Assembly (NCBI GenBank): GCA_020072645.1 | Contig: JAIQGK010000024.1 | Location: 1 to 61,985 of the forward strand | DNA length: 61,985 nucleotides | From: Terriglobia bacterium | GTDB taxonomy: Bacteria > Acidobacteriota > Terriglobia > Terriglobales > Acidobacteriaceae | Direction of reading: 5' to 3' | Shown: positions 8,650 through 16,906 of the stretch, piece after piece | Position numbering within the stretch: the first letter of the stretch is position 1 | How the letters are laid out: the number at the start of each line of letters is the position of its first letter | Made by a program: the position numbers and the translations under genes | The notes under the pieces: model-generated | The model's input: only the letters and a program-made list of their open reading frames with translations | Databases searched by the model: none | What the model was told of the DNA's origin: nothing

Positions 8650-9735
8650 TTACCGTGTATTGTCGACCGCCAAACCTAGTTGACCGCTCGCGGTGATCCC
8701 GGTATTTGCGCCGAAGATGGCACGCGTTGGCCCAATATTGCCATTGGCCGCATTCAAATTGCCCCACACGGCAACTCTGGCAGCCCCTGGATCAGCGTTG
8801 TACAACGTTCCAGTGCTCGTTGTGTCAACGAATATTTGAGTTGGCACGGAGAGGCCGGTATTGGCGCCTGCTATCTCAGCAACTGGAGTAATATTATTAT
8901 CCGCCGTGGCAGCGTTCGGGTAAATCGTAATGCTGGGCGCTAAAGAGTTGCTCACCACAAGACGTCCCGCTCCATCCACTTGAACGCTTCCCGGACCCGA
9001 GAGGTGAGTGGCTGCGCCCTGCACAGCACGATTGGCCGTAATAGGGCCATTTAATGTACTGGCGTGATCGTAAACGGCAACTGCATTACCGGCCGAATCG
9101 GCGACATAAAGGCGATCATTGGCTCCGTCAATATAGATACCGGACAATTGGAAGTTTACACTCAAATCCCGGACTGGTGTCGGGGTACCGTTCGCCGTTG
9201 AAGCCGAGGCATACACGAGTATATCGATGTCATCGGCTACATAAAGCAGGTTTCTGACTTTATCCAGTGATACGTCGGTAGGATTCACCAGAGATCCCGT
9301 AATCTTTCTGCTGGGCGCAATATTACCGCTGCTTTTGGTGCTGATGCCGTCATAAATAACAACCGAAAGATCGCCTGTATCAGCAATGTAAAGGGAGTCA
9401 TTTGTAGTATCCAGCGTCATGAAACCGGGGAAGTTAAACGTGGTATTGTTGCCTGCAATGGTAGCAGCCGGAGTTGCATTACCGGCTACCGTAAAAGCGT
9501 TGTCAAAACGCAAGAGTGTATTTGAATTGCTTTCCATTACATAAAGCTTGCCCGTGGCGACAGGCGTTGGAGTTGGCGAGCCTGTGGGAGTTGGCGTGGG
9601 CGTGGGTGTACCGCCGCCTCCGCCCAGCGTTCGCCGGGGCGAAATGACACAACCAACTGTAAGCAAAAGACAGAACACTGCCACACAAATGCCTGCCGGC
9701 GAAAAGCCGCGTTTTGATCTGATTATTGGGTCCAT
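8650..9735 (-). CDS. NHL/YVTN-type beta-propeller lipoprotein
   Basis: From ATG 9735 the product is about 361 residues. It starts with a lipoprotein signal ending in the lipobox LTVGC (about residue 28). A glycine run and a Thr-Pro linker (TPTPTPTPTGSPTPTP) follow. The rest is a series of about six beta-propeller blades with recurring elements such as LYVADS, VDGAGRLVVSNS and IYGDG-like turns. The longer frame starting at 9798 lacks a sensible N-terminus. It is likely anchored in a membrane and faces the periplasm or outside. Substrate or partner is unknown. It converges on thiG with a 22-bp gap. Confidence 0.75.
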   Translation of the reverse strand: MDPIIRSKRGFSPAGICVAVFCLLLTVGCVISPRRTLGGGGGTPTPTPTPTGSPTPTPVATGKLYVMESNSNTLLRFDNAFTVAGNATPAATIAGNNTTFNFPGFMTLDTTNDSLYIADTGDLSVVIYDGISTKSSGNIAPSRKITGSLVNPTDVSLDKVRNLLYVADDIDILVYASASTANGTPTPVRDLSVNFQLSGIYIDGANDRLYVADSAGNAVAVYDHASTLNGPITANRAVQGAATHLSGPGSVQVDGAGRLVVSNSLAPSITIYPNAATADNNITPVAEIAGANTGLSVPTQIFVDTTSTGTLYNADPGAARVAVWGNLNAANGNIGPTRAIFGANTGITASGQLGLAVDNTR

Positions 9736-9830
9736 TCTCTGCCATGATAACCCAGTTTTTGCAGTTTCTAGTGCGCTATTCGTGCAGGTGCGTTCCACAC
9801 CGAAGTAACAAGCAGATGGAGTTAAGAAGT

Positions 9831-9860
9831 GTAAAAAAGGCGGCTTTTCCAGCCGCCTTT
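9831..9860 (-). terminator. Rho-independent terminator
   Basis: Arms 9836-9845 and 9851-9860 form a 10-bp stem (AAAGGCGGCT/AGCCGCCTTT) with a 5-nt loop. Read on the minus strand it is followed by a run of T. It lies just past the stop of the small exported protein at 9889. Confidence 0.9.
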
Positions 9861-9888
9861 CGGGGAAATCAGAGTTAAACGGTTTGAC

Positions 9889-10233
9889 TTACTTCTTTTC
9901 GTCGGACTGCTTCAGCATGGCCACTTTATCTACGTGGAGCGTGCCATTATCAAGCTTTCCGGTAACGCTTACGTGATGCCCTTCATGCCCTTTCAATGCT
10001 TCCTGATTGTCGACATTGATAATGCTCTTGTCTTTTTCAGAAACAAACACCAGCTTCGATCCATTTTCCGCGCACTTCTTGACGCAATCGGCATTGTCGA
10101 TGTCCTTGGCGCCGCATTTCTCGTCGCTGACCCAGCCGCTCATCTTGGTTTCTTTGGGAGCTTTGTCTTTGGCCAGGGACAGTGTGGAAGTCAAAAACGT
10201 GAGTGCAAATGCAACTAACAGAAGTTTCTTCAT
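9889..10233 (-). CDS. Small exported protein, DUF5818-like
   Basis: The 114-residue product has a signal peptide (MKKLLLVAFALTFLTSTLSLA). The mature region opens with MSGWVSDEKCGAKD and contains CVKKCAENGSKLVFVSE, followed by an OB-like segment (HHVSVTGKLDNGTLHVDKV). Small acidobacterial exported proteins of this shape are annotated as DUF5818. The paired cysteines may form disulfides in the periplasm. An AGGAG Shine-Dalgarno sequence precedes the ATG, and a strong terminator follows, so it is probably a single-gene transcript. Confidence 0.75.
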   Translation of the reverse strand: MKKLLLVAFALTFLTSTLSLAKDKAPKETKMSGWVSDEKCGAKDIDNADCVKKCAENGSKLVFVSEKDKSIINVDNQEALKGHEGHHVSVTGKLDNGTLHVDKVAMLKQSDEKK

Positions 10234-10391
10234 TGGGTAAGGTTATCTCCTCATAGGATGGTTCGTGCTTCAACAACTGCTTTTCAGCAGCTTTGCCGGG
10301 TTGATGCTACTGAGCTACTACGGTGAAAAAGGTGACGGGAAAAGTTTGATCGGCCCCCCGCAAGGTGTTGCTCCGATTCTCAAAGTTAAAG

Positions 10392-10739
10392 CTACTTCTT
10401 CTCCGGCGGCTGCGCAACTGCCGGAGGAGAAACGGTGTAGACCACCTCTCCGGGACGGGCATAGCGGAGCCGCTCACGCGCTTCTTTTTCAATGGTTTTG
10501 GGATCAGTCTTTAAAGCTTTAATTTCCTGTTCCATGCCGCCGTTTTGTTGTTGCAGAGCCTTAATCTGGCGATCGAGTTCGCGGGATTCTCGGCGCTTTT
10601 GCTGATAGTCCACAAGGCCATTGGCGCCGAACACCGCGTAGTAGCCAATAACGCAAAGCAAAATGCCGATCCCTGCCGCCGCCAGCTTGTGGCGCAAGCG
10701 ATAGAGCTGCTCCCTCCCGCCTTTGATTTTCTCCGGCAT
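10392..10739 (-). CDS. FtsB/DivIC-like septum formation initiator
   Basis: From ATG 10739 the product is about 115 residues. It has a short basic cytoplasmic N-terminus, one membrane helix (KLAAAGIGILLCVIGYYAVFG), and a coiled coil with repeated Q/E/R residues (RRESRELDRQIKALQQQNGG). The DivIC/FtsB ending KEARERLRYARPGEVVY follows. The family links FtsL and FtsQ in the divisome. Its ATG shares one base with the TAA of the upstream phosphohexomutase gene, which suggests translational coupling. A proline-rich C-terminal tail (SPPAVAQPPEKK) is longer than usual. Confidence 0.85.
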   Translation of the reverse strand: MPEKIKGGREQLYRLRHKLAAAGIGILLCVIGYYAVFGANGLVDYQQKRRESRELDRQIKALQQQNGGMEQEIKALKTDPKTIEKEARERLRYARPGEVVYTVSPPAVAQPPEKK

Positions 10740-12139
10740 TATTGTCTGATCCAATCGCGCGCCGCGGCGGAGAGTTTTTCCAGACCTTTTTCCGAGCTGG
10801 CTTCAGAGTAAATCCGCACTACCGGCTCCGTGCCGGACACGCGATAACAAACCCACGATCCATTGTCCATGATCAACTTCAAACCGTCCGCCCGTCCCAC
10901 CTGTTTTACTTTGTGGCCAGAGAGTTCGGTTGGATCGCTCTTCATCTTACTAGTGAACTTCTCTTTCAGTTCCGGCGTCAAGCTGAAGTTTTCTCTTCGG
11001 GCATAAAAGGAACCAACTTTGCCAAATAAATCTTTTATCTGGTCACCAATCGGCTTCTTGCGGCTGGCCACGGCTTCACAGCACAACAATCCGGCCAAGA
11101 CGCCATCTTTTTCCGGCACGTGATTCCGGATGGAGAGCCCGGCGCTCTCTTCACCACCAATGGCAATTTTGTCCTGCTTGATCAGCTCACCAATGTATTT
11201 GAAGCCCACAGGGGTTTCATGCAGCGGCACTTTGTGGTGCTGCGCCAGAGCATTAATCATATTGGTGGTAGAAACAGACTTGGCAACCCCGTTTTTCCAG
11301 CCTCGGCTCTCGACCAGATAATCGAACAACACGGCAATGACGTAATTGGGCTGGATGAATGTGCCGTCCTGGTCCACGATTCCGAAACGATCAGCATCAC
11401 CGTCCGTGGCAATACCAATGCGAGCGCCCGTCTCTTTCATCCTCTGGCGCATTTCATTCAGAAGATGGTCTTCCGGCTCAGGCGCATGGCCACCAAAAAG
11501 TACGTCGCGGACATCATGGACAGTGGAAACCGGAATACCTGCGTCCCTGAGTAGCTCATCGGAATAGCCGCGCGCCGCGCCCCAGAGCGGATCAAAGACA
11601 ACTTTCAATCCTGAGTTCCGGATGAGCGGCAAATCGACAATCTCTTTGAGTCGCGCCAGATACGCGGGTTTGGGATCGATGTTTGCAACCTGCGCTCTTG
11701 AAGAAGCTCCAGAAACGTCGCCATTGCTTGCGATCAATGATTCAATGGCACTGGTGGCTTCAGGCAATGCCGGCGCGCCGTCGGGTGTAGAAAACTTAAT
11801 GCCGCTGTATTCCGGCGGATTGTGCGACGCAGTGAAATTGATTGCGCCATCAGTCTTTGACCGGGTCACCTCATAAGAAATCGCGGGAGTTGGAGCAGGC
11901 TCGGCAATGACCAATGGCTGCACACCAAATGAGCTAAGCACGTCGGCGGCAATAGTGACAAAACGCTCTCCCATGTAGCGCGGATCGCGCCCCACAATCA
12001 CGCGTGCGCCATTCGGTTTTTTTGAAGCTACGTATTTTGCAATGCCTGTAACGGCCCGGCGCACATTGGCAATGGTGAACTCTTCCGCGATAATCGCGCG
12101 CCAACCGGAAGTGCCAAATTTAATCTTGGTAACACTCAT
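10739..12139 (-). CDS. Phosphoglucomutase/phosphomannomutase family protein
   Basis: The 466-residue product is an alpha-D-phosphohexomutase. The phosphoserine loop is TASHNPPEYSG, with the active Ser at about residue 105. The metal-binding loop is DGDADRFG near residue 247. The sugar-binding loop is GGEESAG, and the phosphate-binding loop near the C-terminus is RVSGTEPVVRIYSEA. These enzymes interconvert hexose 1- and 6-phosphates. Whether glucose, mannose or glucosamine phosphate is preferred cannot be decided by eye; GlmM is less likely because its signature differs. It forms a two-gene unit with the ftsB-like gene downstream. Confidence 0.9.
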   Translation of the reverse strand: MSVTKIKFGTSGWRAIIAEEFTIANVRRAVTGIAKYVASKKPNGARVIVGRDPRYMGERFVTIAADVLSSFGVQPLVIAEPAPTPAISYEVTRSKTDGAINFTASHNPPEYSGIKFSTPDGAPALPEATSAIESLIASNGDVSGASSRAQVANIDPKPAYLARLKEIVDLPLIRNSGLKVVFDPLWGAARGYSDELLRDAGIPVSTVHDVRDVLFGGHAPEPEDHLLNEMRQRMKETGARIGIATDGDADRFGIVDQDGTFIQPNYVIAVLFDYLVESRGWKNGVAKSVSTTNMINALAQHHKVPLHETPVGFKYIGELIKQDKIAIGGEESAGLSIRNHVPEKDGVLAGLLCCEAVASRKKPIGDQIKDLFGKVGSFYARRENFSLTPELKEKFTSKMKSDPTELSGHKVKQVGRADGLKLIMDNGSWVCYRVSGTEPVVRIYSEASSEKGLEKLSAAARDWIRQ

Positions 12140-12229
12140 GAGTCAAACCACAGTTAGTTGCATGTTGCCGGACTTTGGTTTCATGCAAAGTCCATCATAC
12201 GCTGAGAAATACGATGAGATGAGCAAGCC

Positions 12230-12425
12230 AAACCTTTGAAACACGGATGAGAGCAGGAAGCAGAGGAAATAAAATTGCGGAAAGCGAACCACGGAGTTCT
12301 CGTCTATCGATCTCTTCTGCAAATTGAGATTCCTGATCTGAATTCATCAGCTGAGCATGAATTGAGGTTGCGCGCCGACTCCAGATCATCCTCCGTCCCT
12401 CCTTTCCTCCGTGTTTCAAAGGTTT
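12230..12425. repeat. Composite intergenic inverted repeat (type A)
   Basis: The 18 bases at 12230-12247 (AAACCTTTGAAACACGGA) are exactly inverted at 12408-12425. The same outer motif recurs at 47993 and 48190-48214. The inner 160 bases carry no supported gene. The 225-bp frame on the minus strand is explained by the repeat and not by a protein. Confidence 0.85.
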
Positions 12426-12452
12426 TGATCGCTCACTGCTAAACTGAAACCC

Positions 12453-12770
12453 ATGACGAACGCGCGAATCATCCTTACCACGGCTGGATCGCAGGAAGAA
12501 GCCGCCAAGATCGCTAATACACTGGTAGAGCGCAGCTTAGCTGCGTGCGTCAACGTTGTGCCGCGGATCGAATCGGTTTACCGCTGGCAAGGAAAAGTGG
12601 AAACCGCACAGGAATGGCTTCTCCTGATCAAGACCCAGGCCGCGCTTTATGAATGCGTTCGCGACGCTGTAAAAGAGCTTCATTCTTATGATCTGCCGGA
12701 ATGCGTGATGCTGGAAGTGACTGCCGGTAGCCAGGAATATCTGGACTGGATCGCCGAAAACACCGGTTAA
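12453..12770 (+). CDS. cutA: Divalent cation tolerance protein CutA
   Basis: The 105-residue product matches CutA along its whole length. It contains an ILTTAGSQEEAAKIAN opening, the LAACVNVVPRIESVYRWQGK core with the conserved Cys near residue 32, the WLLLIKT strand, and the ending LPECVMLEVTAGSQEYLDWI. CutA forms a trimer with a ferredoxin-like fold and is linked to copper and other divalent metal tolerance, although its biochemical role remains unsettled. It stands alone, between a composite inverted repeat and the trans-sulfuration gene. Confidence 0.95.
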   Translation: MTNARIILTTAGSQEEAAKIANTLVERSLAACVNVVPRIESVYRWQGKVETAQEWLLLIKTQAALYECVRDAVKELHSYDLPECVMLEVTAGSQEYLDWIAENTG

Positions 12771-12871
12771 CCACAGCCCCCGGTCCGTAACTATGCGAAC
12801 CTTAATGCGAAATCTGCGCTCATCCGCATAAATCTGCGGCAAAATGCCTTTGCTCTTCTTTGTGATAAGAC

Positions 12872-14059
12872 TTAAATCGCTGCCAGCGCGTGGTCCAGAT
12901 CAGCTATAAGATCCTCCACATCCTCAATGCCAACAGAAATGCGTACCATGCCATCCGTGAGCCCAATTTCTTTTCTTCCCTTTTCACCCAGGGCGGCGTG
13001 TGTCATTGTGGCCGGATGCGAGATCAATGTTTCCACGCCTCCCAGGGATTCTGCCAGTGAGCAGACGCGTACCTTGGCCAGCATCTTGTTCGCGTTCCTG
13101 AACGAACCGGTCTCAAAAGTGATCATGGAACCAAACCCTGTCATCTGGCGCTTGGCCAACGCATACTGTGGATGATCGGAAAATCCGGGATAAAGGACTT
13201 TCTTCACTTTGGGATGAGTGCGCAGATATTCGGCAATCACACGCCCATTCTCATCGTGCTTTTCCATGCGTACCGCCAGCGACTTCACGCCGCGTAGCAC
13301 CAGCCAGCACTCAAATGGCGACAAGATTGCCCCGGAGGCCTTCTGCATGAAGGCCAGTTTTTCCGCATGAATCGGTTTGGTTGCGGCAACCATGCCTCCC
13401 AGGCCATCGCTGTGCCCGTTCAGGAATTTCGTGGTTGAATGCAACACCATGTCCGCGCCAAATTCGATTGGCCGCTGAAAGTAGGGCGACATGAAAGTGT
13501 TATCAACCACTAGTTCGGCACCGCTGGCATGAGCAATCCGGGCCACTTCCCTGATGTCGGTCAAAACCATCAGCGGATTGGTCGGCGTTTCAATCCAAAC
13601 GATGCGGGTATTCCGGCGCATGGCCTTTTTTACCGCGTCCAGGTCAGATGTATTGACATAACTGAACTCCACGCCATAATTCGTCATCACCTGATTAAAA
13701 AAGCGAGGCACTCCGCCGTAGACATTGTGCCCGCAGAGCAGGTGATCGCCCTGCTTCAGAAAGCACTGTGTCACCGCGGTTACGGCCGCCATGCCGCTGG
13801 CAAAAACATGCGCTGAGCTTGCGCTTTCCAGCGCCGCGAGATTGGTTTCCAGCTGCGTCCGCGTTGGATTGGAAACGCGCGCGTACTCGTAACCTTTGTT
13901 CTTCCCCACTTCCTGTTGCACGTAGGTTGACGTGGCAAAAATTGGGACAACAATGGCCCCCGTGGAAGGATCGGGCTCCTGGCCAGTGTGAATGCAAGCG
14001 GTGGAAAATCCAAATTTGCCGGTCTGGCGTTTCGTTACGCTGGCAGGTTTCTTTGCCAT
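12872..14059 (-). CDS. Cys/Met metabolism PLP-dependent trans-sulfuration enzyme
   Basis: The 395-residue product is a fold-type I PLP enzyme of the MetB/MetC/CGL family. The N-terminal region has TACIHTGQEPDPSTGA and STYVQQEVG. The PLP phosphate loop is VFASGMAAVTAV. The PLP lysine lies in STTKFLNGHSD (about residue 209). Downstream motifs include PFECWLVLRGVKSLAVRM and SLAESLGGVETLISHPATMTH. It could be cystathionine gamma-synthase, cystathionine gamma-lyase or O-acetylhomoserine sulfhydrylase. The cysK gene lies 63 bp upstream on the same strand, so the pair probably supports cysteine/homocysteine conversion. Confidence 0.9.
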   Translation of the reverse strand: MAKKPASVTKRQTGKFGFSTACIHTGQEPDPSTGAIVVPIFATSTYVQQEVGKNKGYEYARVSNPTRTQLETNLAALESASSAHVFASGMAAVTAVTQCFLKQGDHLLCGHNVYGGVPRFFNQVMTNYGVEFSYVNTSDLDAVKKAMRRNTRIVWIETPTNPLMVLTDIREVARIAHASGAELVVDNTFMSPYFQRPIEFGADMVLHSTTKFLNGHSDGLGGMVAATKPIHAEKLAFMQKASGAILSPFECWLVLRGVKSLAVRMEKHDENGRVIAEYLRTHPKVKKVLYPGFSDHPQYALAKRQMTGFGSMITFETGSFRNANKMLAKVRVCSLAESLGGVETLISHPATMTHAALGEKGRKEIGLTDGMVRISVGIEDVEDLIADLDHALAAI

Positions 14060-14122
14060 CTGGTGTTTGCTCCTGAATTGTTCAGTAATCGCAGCTCTGC
14101 TTTGCTGGGTTGGGCGGGACCG

Positions 14123-15055
14123 TTACTCGCCGCCTTCAAAAATATTTTTTGACATGTAGCGCTCGGCGGAATCAGGGATGATCGTCACTACTCGCTTCCC
14201 TTTGCCGAGTTTTTTTGCCACTTGAATGGCCGCGAATACGTTGGCCCCCGCGCTGGAGCCGCCCAGAACGCCTTCCAGTCGCGCCAGTTGCGCTACCGTA
14301 TCGAACGCGTCTTTATCGGTGACCATGATTACTTCATCGCACACGGCGGGATCAAAAGTCTTGGGAATAAAACTGGATCCAATGCCTTCCACTTTGTGCG
14401 GCCCTTTGGGACCGCCGCCCAGCACCGATCCCTCGGTTTCAACTGCAGCGCAGTAAATGCTGGATCGTTTCTGTTTCATAAAACGGGCTACGCCTGTAAA
14501 TGTGCCGCCGGTGCCAACACCGATTACAACGGCATCAATTGCACCCTGCATTTGTTCGAAAAGTTCTTCGGCAGTAGTTTCCTGGTGAAAGTCAGGATTG
14601 GCGGGATTTTCAAACTGGAGTGCGGTAAATGATCCGGGGATTTTGGCGGCAAGCTCTTTGGCCTTGGCGATTGCGCCTTGCATGCCTGCCTCGTCCGGCG
14701 TTCGCACGACTTCCGCGCCGAGCGCCCGCATGATTTTGACTTTTTCTTCGGCAAATTTTTCCGGAACGCAAACCACTACGTGGTAACCCTTGTTTACCCC
14801 GATCAGGGCCAGGCCGACCCCGGTATTCCCCGCGGTCGCTTCCACAATGGTCGATCCCGGCTTCAAAAGGCCCTGTTCTTCCGCCTTCTTGATCATGCCA
14901 ATAGCTGCGCGATCTTTTACGCTGCCGCCGGGGTTCAGGTATTCCAGTTTGGCAAACACACCCGCTGCGCCCGCCGGCACGATCCGGCGAAAATGGAGCA
15001 TTGGGGTCTTGCCAACCAGTTCGGTGATGTTTTCAGCCACAGGGAGTTGGGACAT
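14123..15055 (-). CDS. cysK: Cysteine synthase A (O-acetylserine sulfhydrylase)
   Basis: The 310-residue fold-type II PLP enzyme joins sulfide to O-acetylserine to give cysteine. The PLP lysine is Lys47 in NPGGSVKDRAAIGMI. The substrate loop is EATAGNTGVGLA, and the PLP phosphate glycine loop is GVGTGGTFTGVARFMK. The ending SAERYMSKNIFEG is typical. It is first in a leftward pair with the trans-sulfuration gene. Cystathionine beta-synthase is a close relative, but the length without a CBS domain favours CysK. Confidence 0.93.
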   Translation of the reverse strand: MSQLPVAENITELVGKTPMLHFRRIVPAGAAGVFAKLEYLNPGGSVKDRAAIGMIKKAEEQGLLKPGSTIVEATAGNTGVGLALIGVNKGYHVVVCVPEKFAEEKVKIMRALGAEVVRTPDEAGMQGAIAKAKELAAKIPGSFTALQFENPANPDFHQETTAEELFEQMQGAIDAVVIGVGTGGTFTGVARFMKQKRSSIYCAAVETEGSVLGGGPKGPHKVEGIGSSFIPKTFDPAVCDEVIMVTDKDAFDTVAQLARLEGVLGGSSAGANVFAAIQVAKKLGKGKRVVTIIPDSAERYMSKNIFEGGE

Positions 15056-15300
15056 AGCAGACTTTTTAGACTACGGGACGGAGAGCAATATGGTCAAACT
15101 TCTCGGCCATTTTCCCGGCAATTTGTTCAAAACAGGGCACTACCAGGCATAACTGTTTTTTCAGAAATTGACACAGTCACTTGAACAGAGTACCGTCAAC
15201 AGTGAGCGAGTAATCCTTCCTTACTCTCCAGACCTGCTGAAACTAAGTCAGCAACCTCTGGAGTTCTTCCCCTTAGCCAATAGTCAAATCAGGGAATTTA

Positions 15301-15431
15301 TGTTCCATGAAATAGCGCCGTTCCACTCAAAATCGGGCGGCCACGCGGAATTACCGGAAGATCACTGCGAAGAACAAGAGACGCCAGAGCACAAGCTACA
15401 CGAAGAAGAATCGAGCGAAACCTATGATTGA
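15301..15431 (+). CDS. Small acidic ORF, uncertain
   Basis: From ATG 15301 the ORF gives about 43 residues (MFHEIAPFHSKSGGHAELPE and an acidic tail). A TTG 133 bases earlier would extend it to 87 residues. An AGGGA precedes the ATG. Its stop overlaps the start of the next ORF by 8 bases, which suggests coupling. No family is recognised and the composition is low-complexity acidic. Confidence 0.3.
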
Positions 15432-15684
15432 CAAAAGTACCAGATCATCAAGAGTCTTTGCGGCCGGAAGCACAATTGATAATCGATTTCTCCTGTGCCG
15501 TGTGGCTGCGGTTTATGCGCGCCGGTTGCAGAAAACGAGAAATCAATTTGCGGAAAGCATCAACCAATCTTTGCGCTTGATCTCTGACCTTCCTCACGGT
15601 CACATGGACATGACAAATCTGCCGCCGGTGCCAATAGAGGAACTGCCGGCCCTTGAGCCAGTGGCCATCGAGATTAGTCTTTAA
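15424..15684 (+). CDS. Possible RNA polymerase omega-like small protein
   Basis: The ORF is 86 residues. Near residue 19 it contains IDNRFLLCRVAAVYARRLQK, which resembles the conserved RpoZ core (NRF, two alanines, then AR-LQ). Omega is a 70-100 residue subunit that wraps the beta' C-terminus, and the length fits. The lysine usually found after AA is replaced by valine-tyrosine, and the usual gmk neighbour is absent. This may be a divergent or second omega, or a coincidental match. Confidence 0.45.
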   Translation: MIDKSTRSSRVFAAGSTIDNRFLLCRVAAVYARRLQKTRNQFAESINQSLRLISDLPHGHMDMTNLPPVPIEELPALEPVAIEISL

Positions 15685-15763
15685 ATCGCAAAAACGAATG
15701 CTCCGGTTGCCAAAAACTTAAGTTCAGCTCCGGAGCAGATCATTTCCAAAAATTCACCGATCG

Positions 15764-16906
15764 TTACTGCTTAGCCGCCGTGCGCTTTTCGTCGGCAAAA
15801 TAACCATCGCGCGTCCGTACCTGAAGATCTTTATAGCCTGGCGCGCGCGCTTCCACTTTCACCTTGCGATATCCCCCATTGCTGCGGGGGTTCGATGGTT
15901 TGTAAGTGAGCGTGTACTGGTTGCGGATATCACGCGCCACTTCCTGGCTGATTTCATCCACTTCCATCAAATCTTTGGGGAAGAAAGCCACGCCGCCGGT
16001 CTGGTCTGACAGGCTTTGCAATGCGCGCTTGGCTCTCTTGATTCCTGGCTCGTCGCCTAGAATTCCAATGGTGTAGATGGTAGGTCCGTTATCGTCCTGG
16101 ACCTTTCTGATGGCCGATTCCAGTGATTCCCTGCTCTCGTTATCGACGCCGTCCGTGATCACCAGGAGGACTTTCTTTTCTTTCTTAGCGCCTTTGGCCA
16201 GGTGATCGGCGGAAGCGATTACGGCGTCATAGAGCGCGGTACCGCCTCGTGAATCAACCCGGTCCAGCGCTTCGCGCAAGGGCGGTATCTTGTTGGTGAA
16301 ATCCTGATCAAGGTAAGGATCGTCATTGAAATTCACGACGAACACCTCATCCTGCGGGTTGCTGGCCTGGATCAAATTAAGAACAGCCTTGGTAACAGCG
16401 GCGCGCTTGGTCCGCATGGAGCCGGAATTGTCCACCACGATTCCGATGGAAACAGGAATATCCTGCCGCTTGAAAAACGTTATCTTCTGCGGTTGATTGT
16501 CTTCATAAACCGCAAAATTGGTCTCAGCCAAGTTGGTAACAAGATGCCGTCTTGCGTCAAGCACCACAGCGGAAAGCGTAACTTCATTCACTTGTGAGCG
16601 GAAAGTGTATCTGTCGCCGTTCTTAGTGACCGCGCCCACTTCAGTTCCTGGAAGCGGCCCTGGCTCCAACCCGGGCTGTACATTAGTGGGCGTAGCAGCC
16701 GGCTTCGCAGCAGTAGGCGCTGGCTTGGGCACCCAGGCTGGAAGAGCCGGATCAGAAGGATCGATATCCGGTGGCAAAGGCGTGGCCTGTACACGCTGCT
16801 GGTTTTGCTGCGGCGTGGTGGTTGGGCCTTGCGTTCCCCAAAAAGAGGTGGCGCCCAGCAGCACAAAGAAAATTATTCCAAAAAGCTTTTTATTGCGAAG
16901 GCGCAT
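15764..16906 (-). CDS. VWFA-related acidobacterial domain protein (1)
   Basis: The likely start is ATG 16906 (MRLRNKKLFGIIFF...); an ATG at 16930 would overlap the upstream gene by 41 bp. An N-terminal hydrophobic signal/anchor is followed by a Pro/Gln-rich linker to about residue 90. A von Willebrand A domain follows, with a MIDAS-like DNSGSMRTKR motif and a later metal-binding ITDGVDNESRE. The C-terminal ending NQYTLTYKPSNPRSNGGYRK is characteristic of the acidobacterial VWFA-related family. These proteins are thought to act in protein-protein adhesion at or outside the envelope; no partner is known. It forms an overlapping tandem pair with the upstream paralogue. Confidence 0.88.
   Translation of the reverse strand: MRLRNKKLFGIIFFVLLGATSFWGTQGPTTTPQQNQQRVQATPLPPDIDPSDPALPAWVPKPAPTAAKPAATPTNVQPGLEPGPLPGTEVGAVTKNGDRYTFRSQVNEVTLSAVVLDARRHLVTNLAETNFAVYEDNQPQKITFFKRQDIPVSIGIVVDNSGSMRTKRAAVTKAVLNLIQASNPQDEVFVVNFNDDPYLDQDFTNKIPPLREALDRVDSRGGTALYDAVIASADHLAKGAKKEKKVLLVITDGVDNESRESLESAIRKVQDDNGPTIYTIGILGDEPGIKRAKRALQSLSDQTGGVAFFPKDLMEVDEISQEVARDIRNQYTLTYKPSNPRSNGGYRKVKVEARAPGYKDLQVRTRDGYFADEKRTAAKQ

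Noticed and set aside
9555-9615. GT-rich tandem minisatellite
   Set aside because: It encodes the Thr-Pro linker of the propeller lipoprotein on the minus strand and needs no other explanation.
12195-12419. 74-residue minus-strand ORF
   Set aside because: It lies within the composite inverted repeat; composition is set by the repeat arms.
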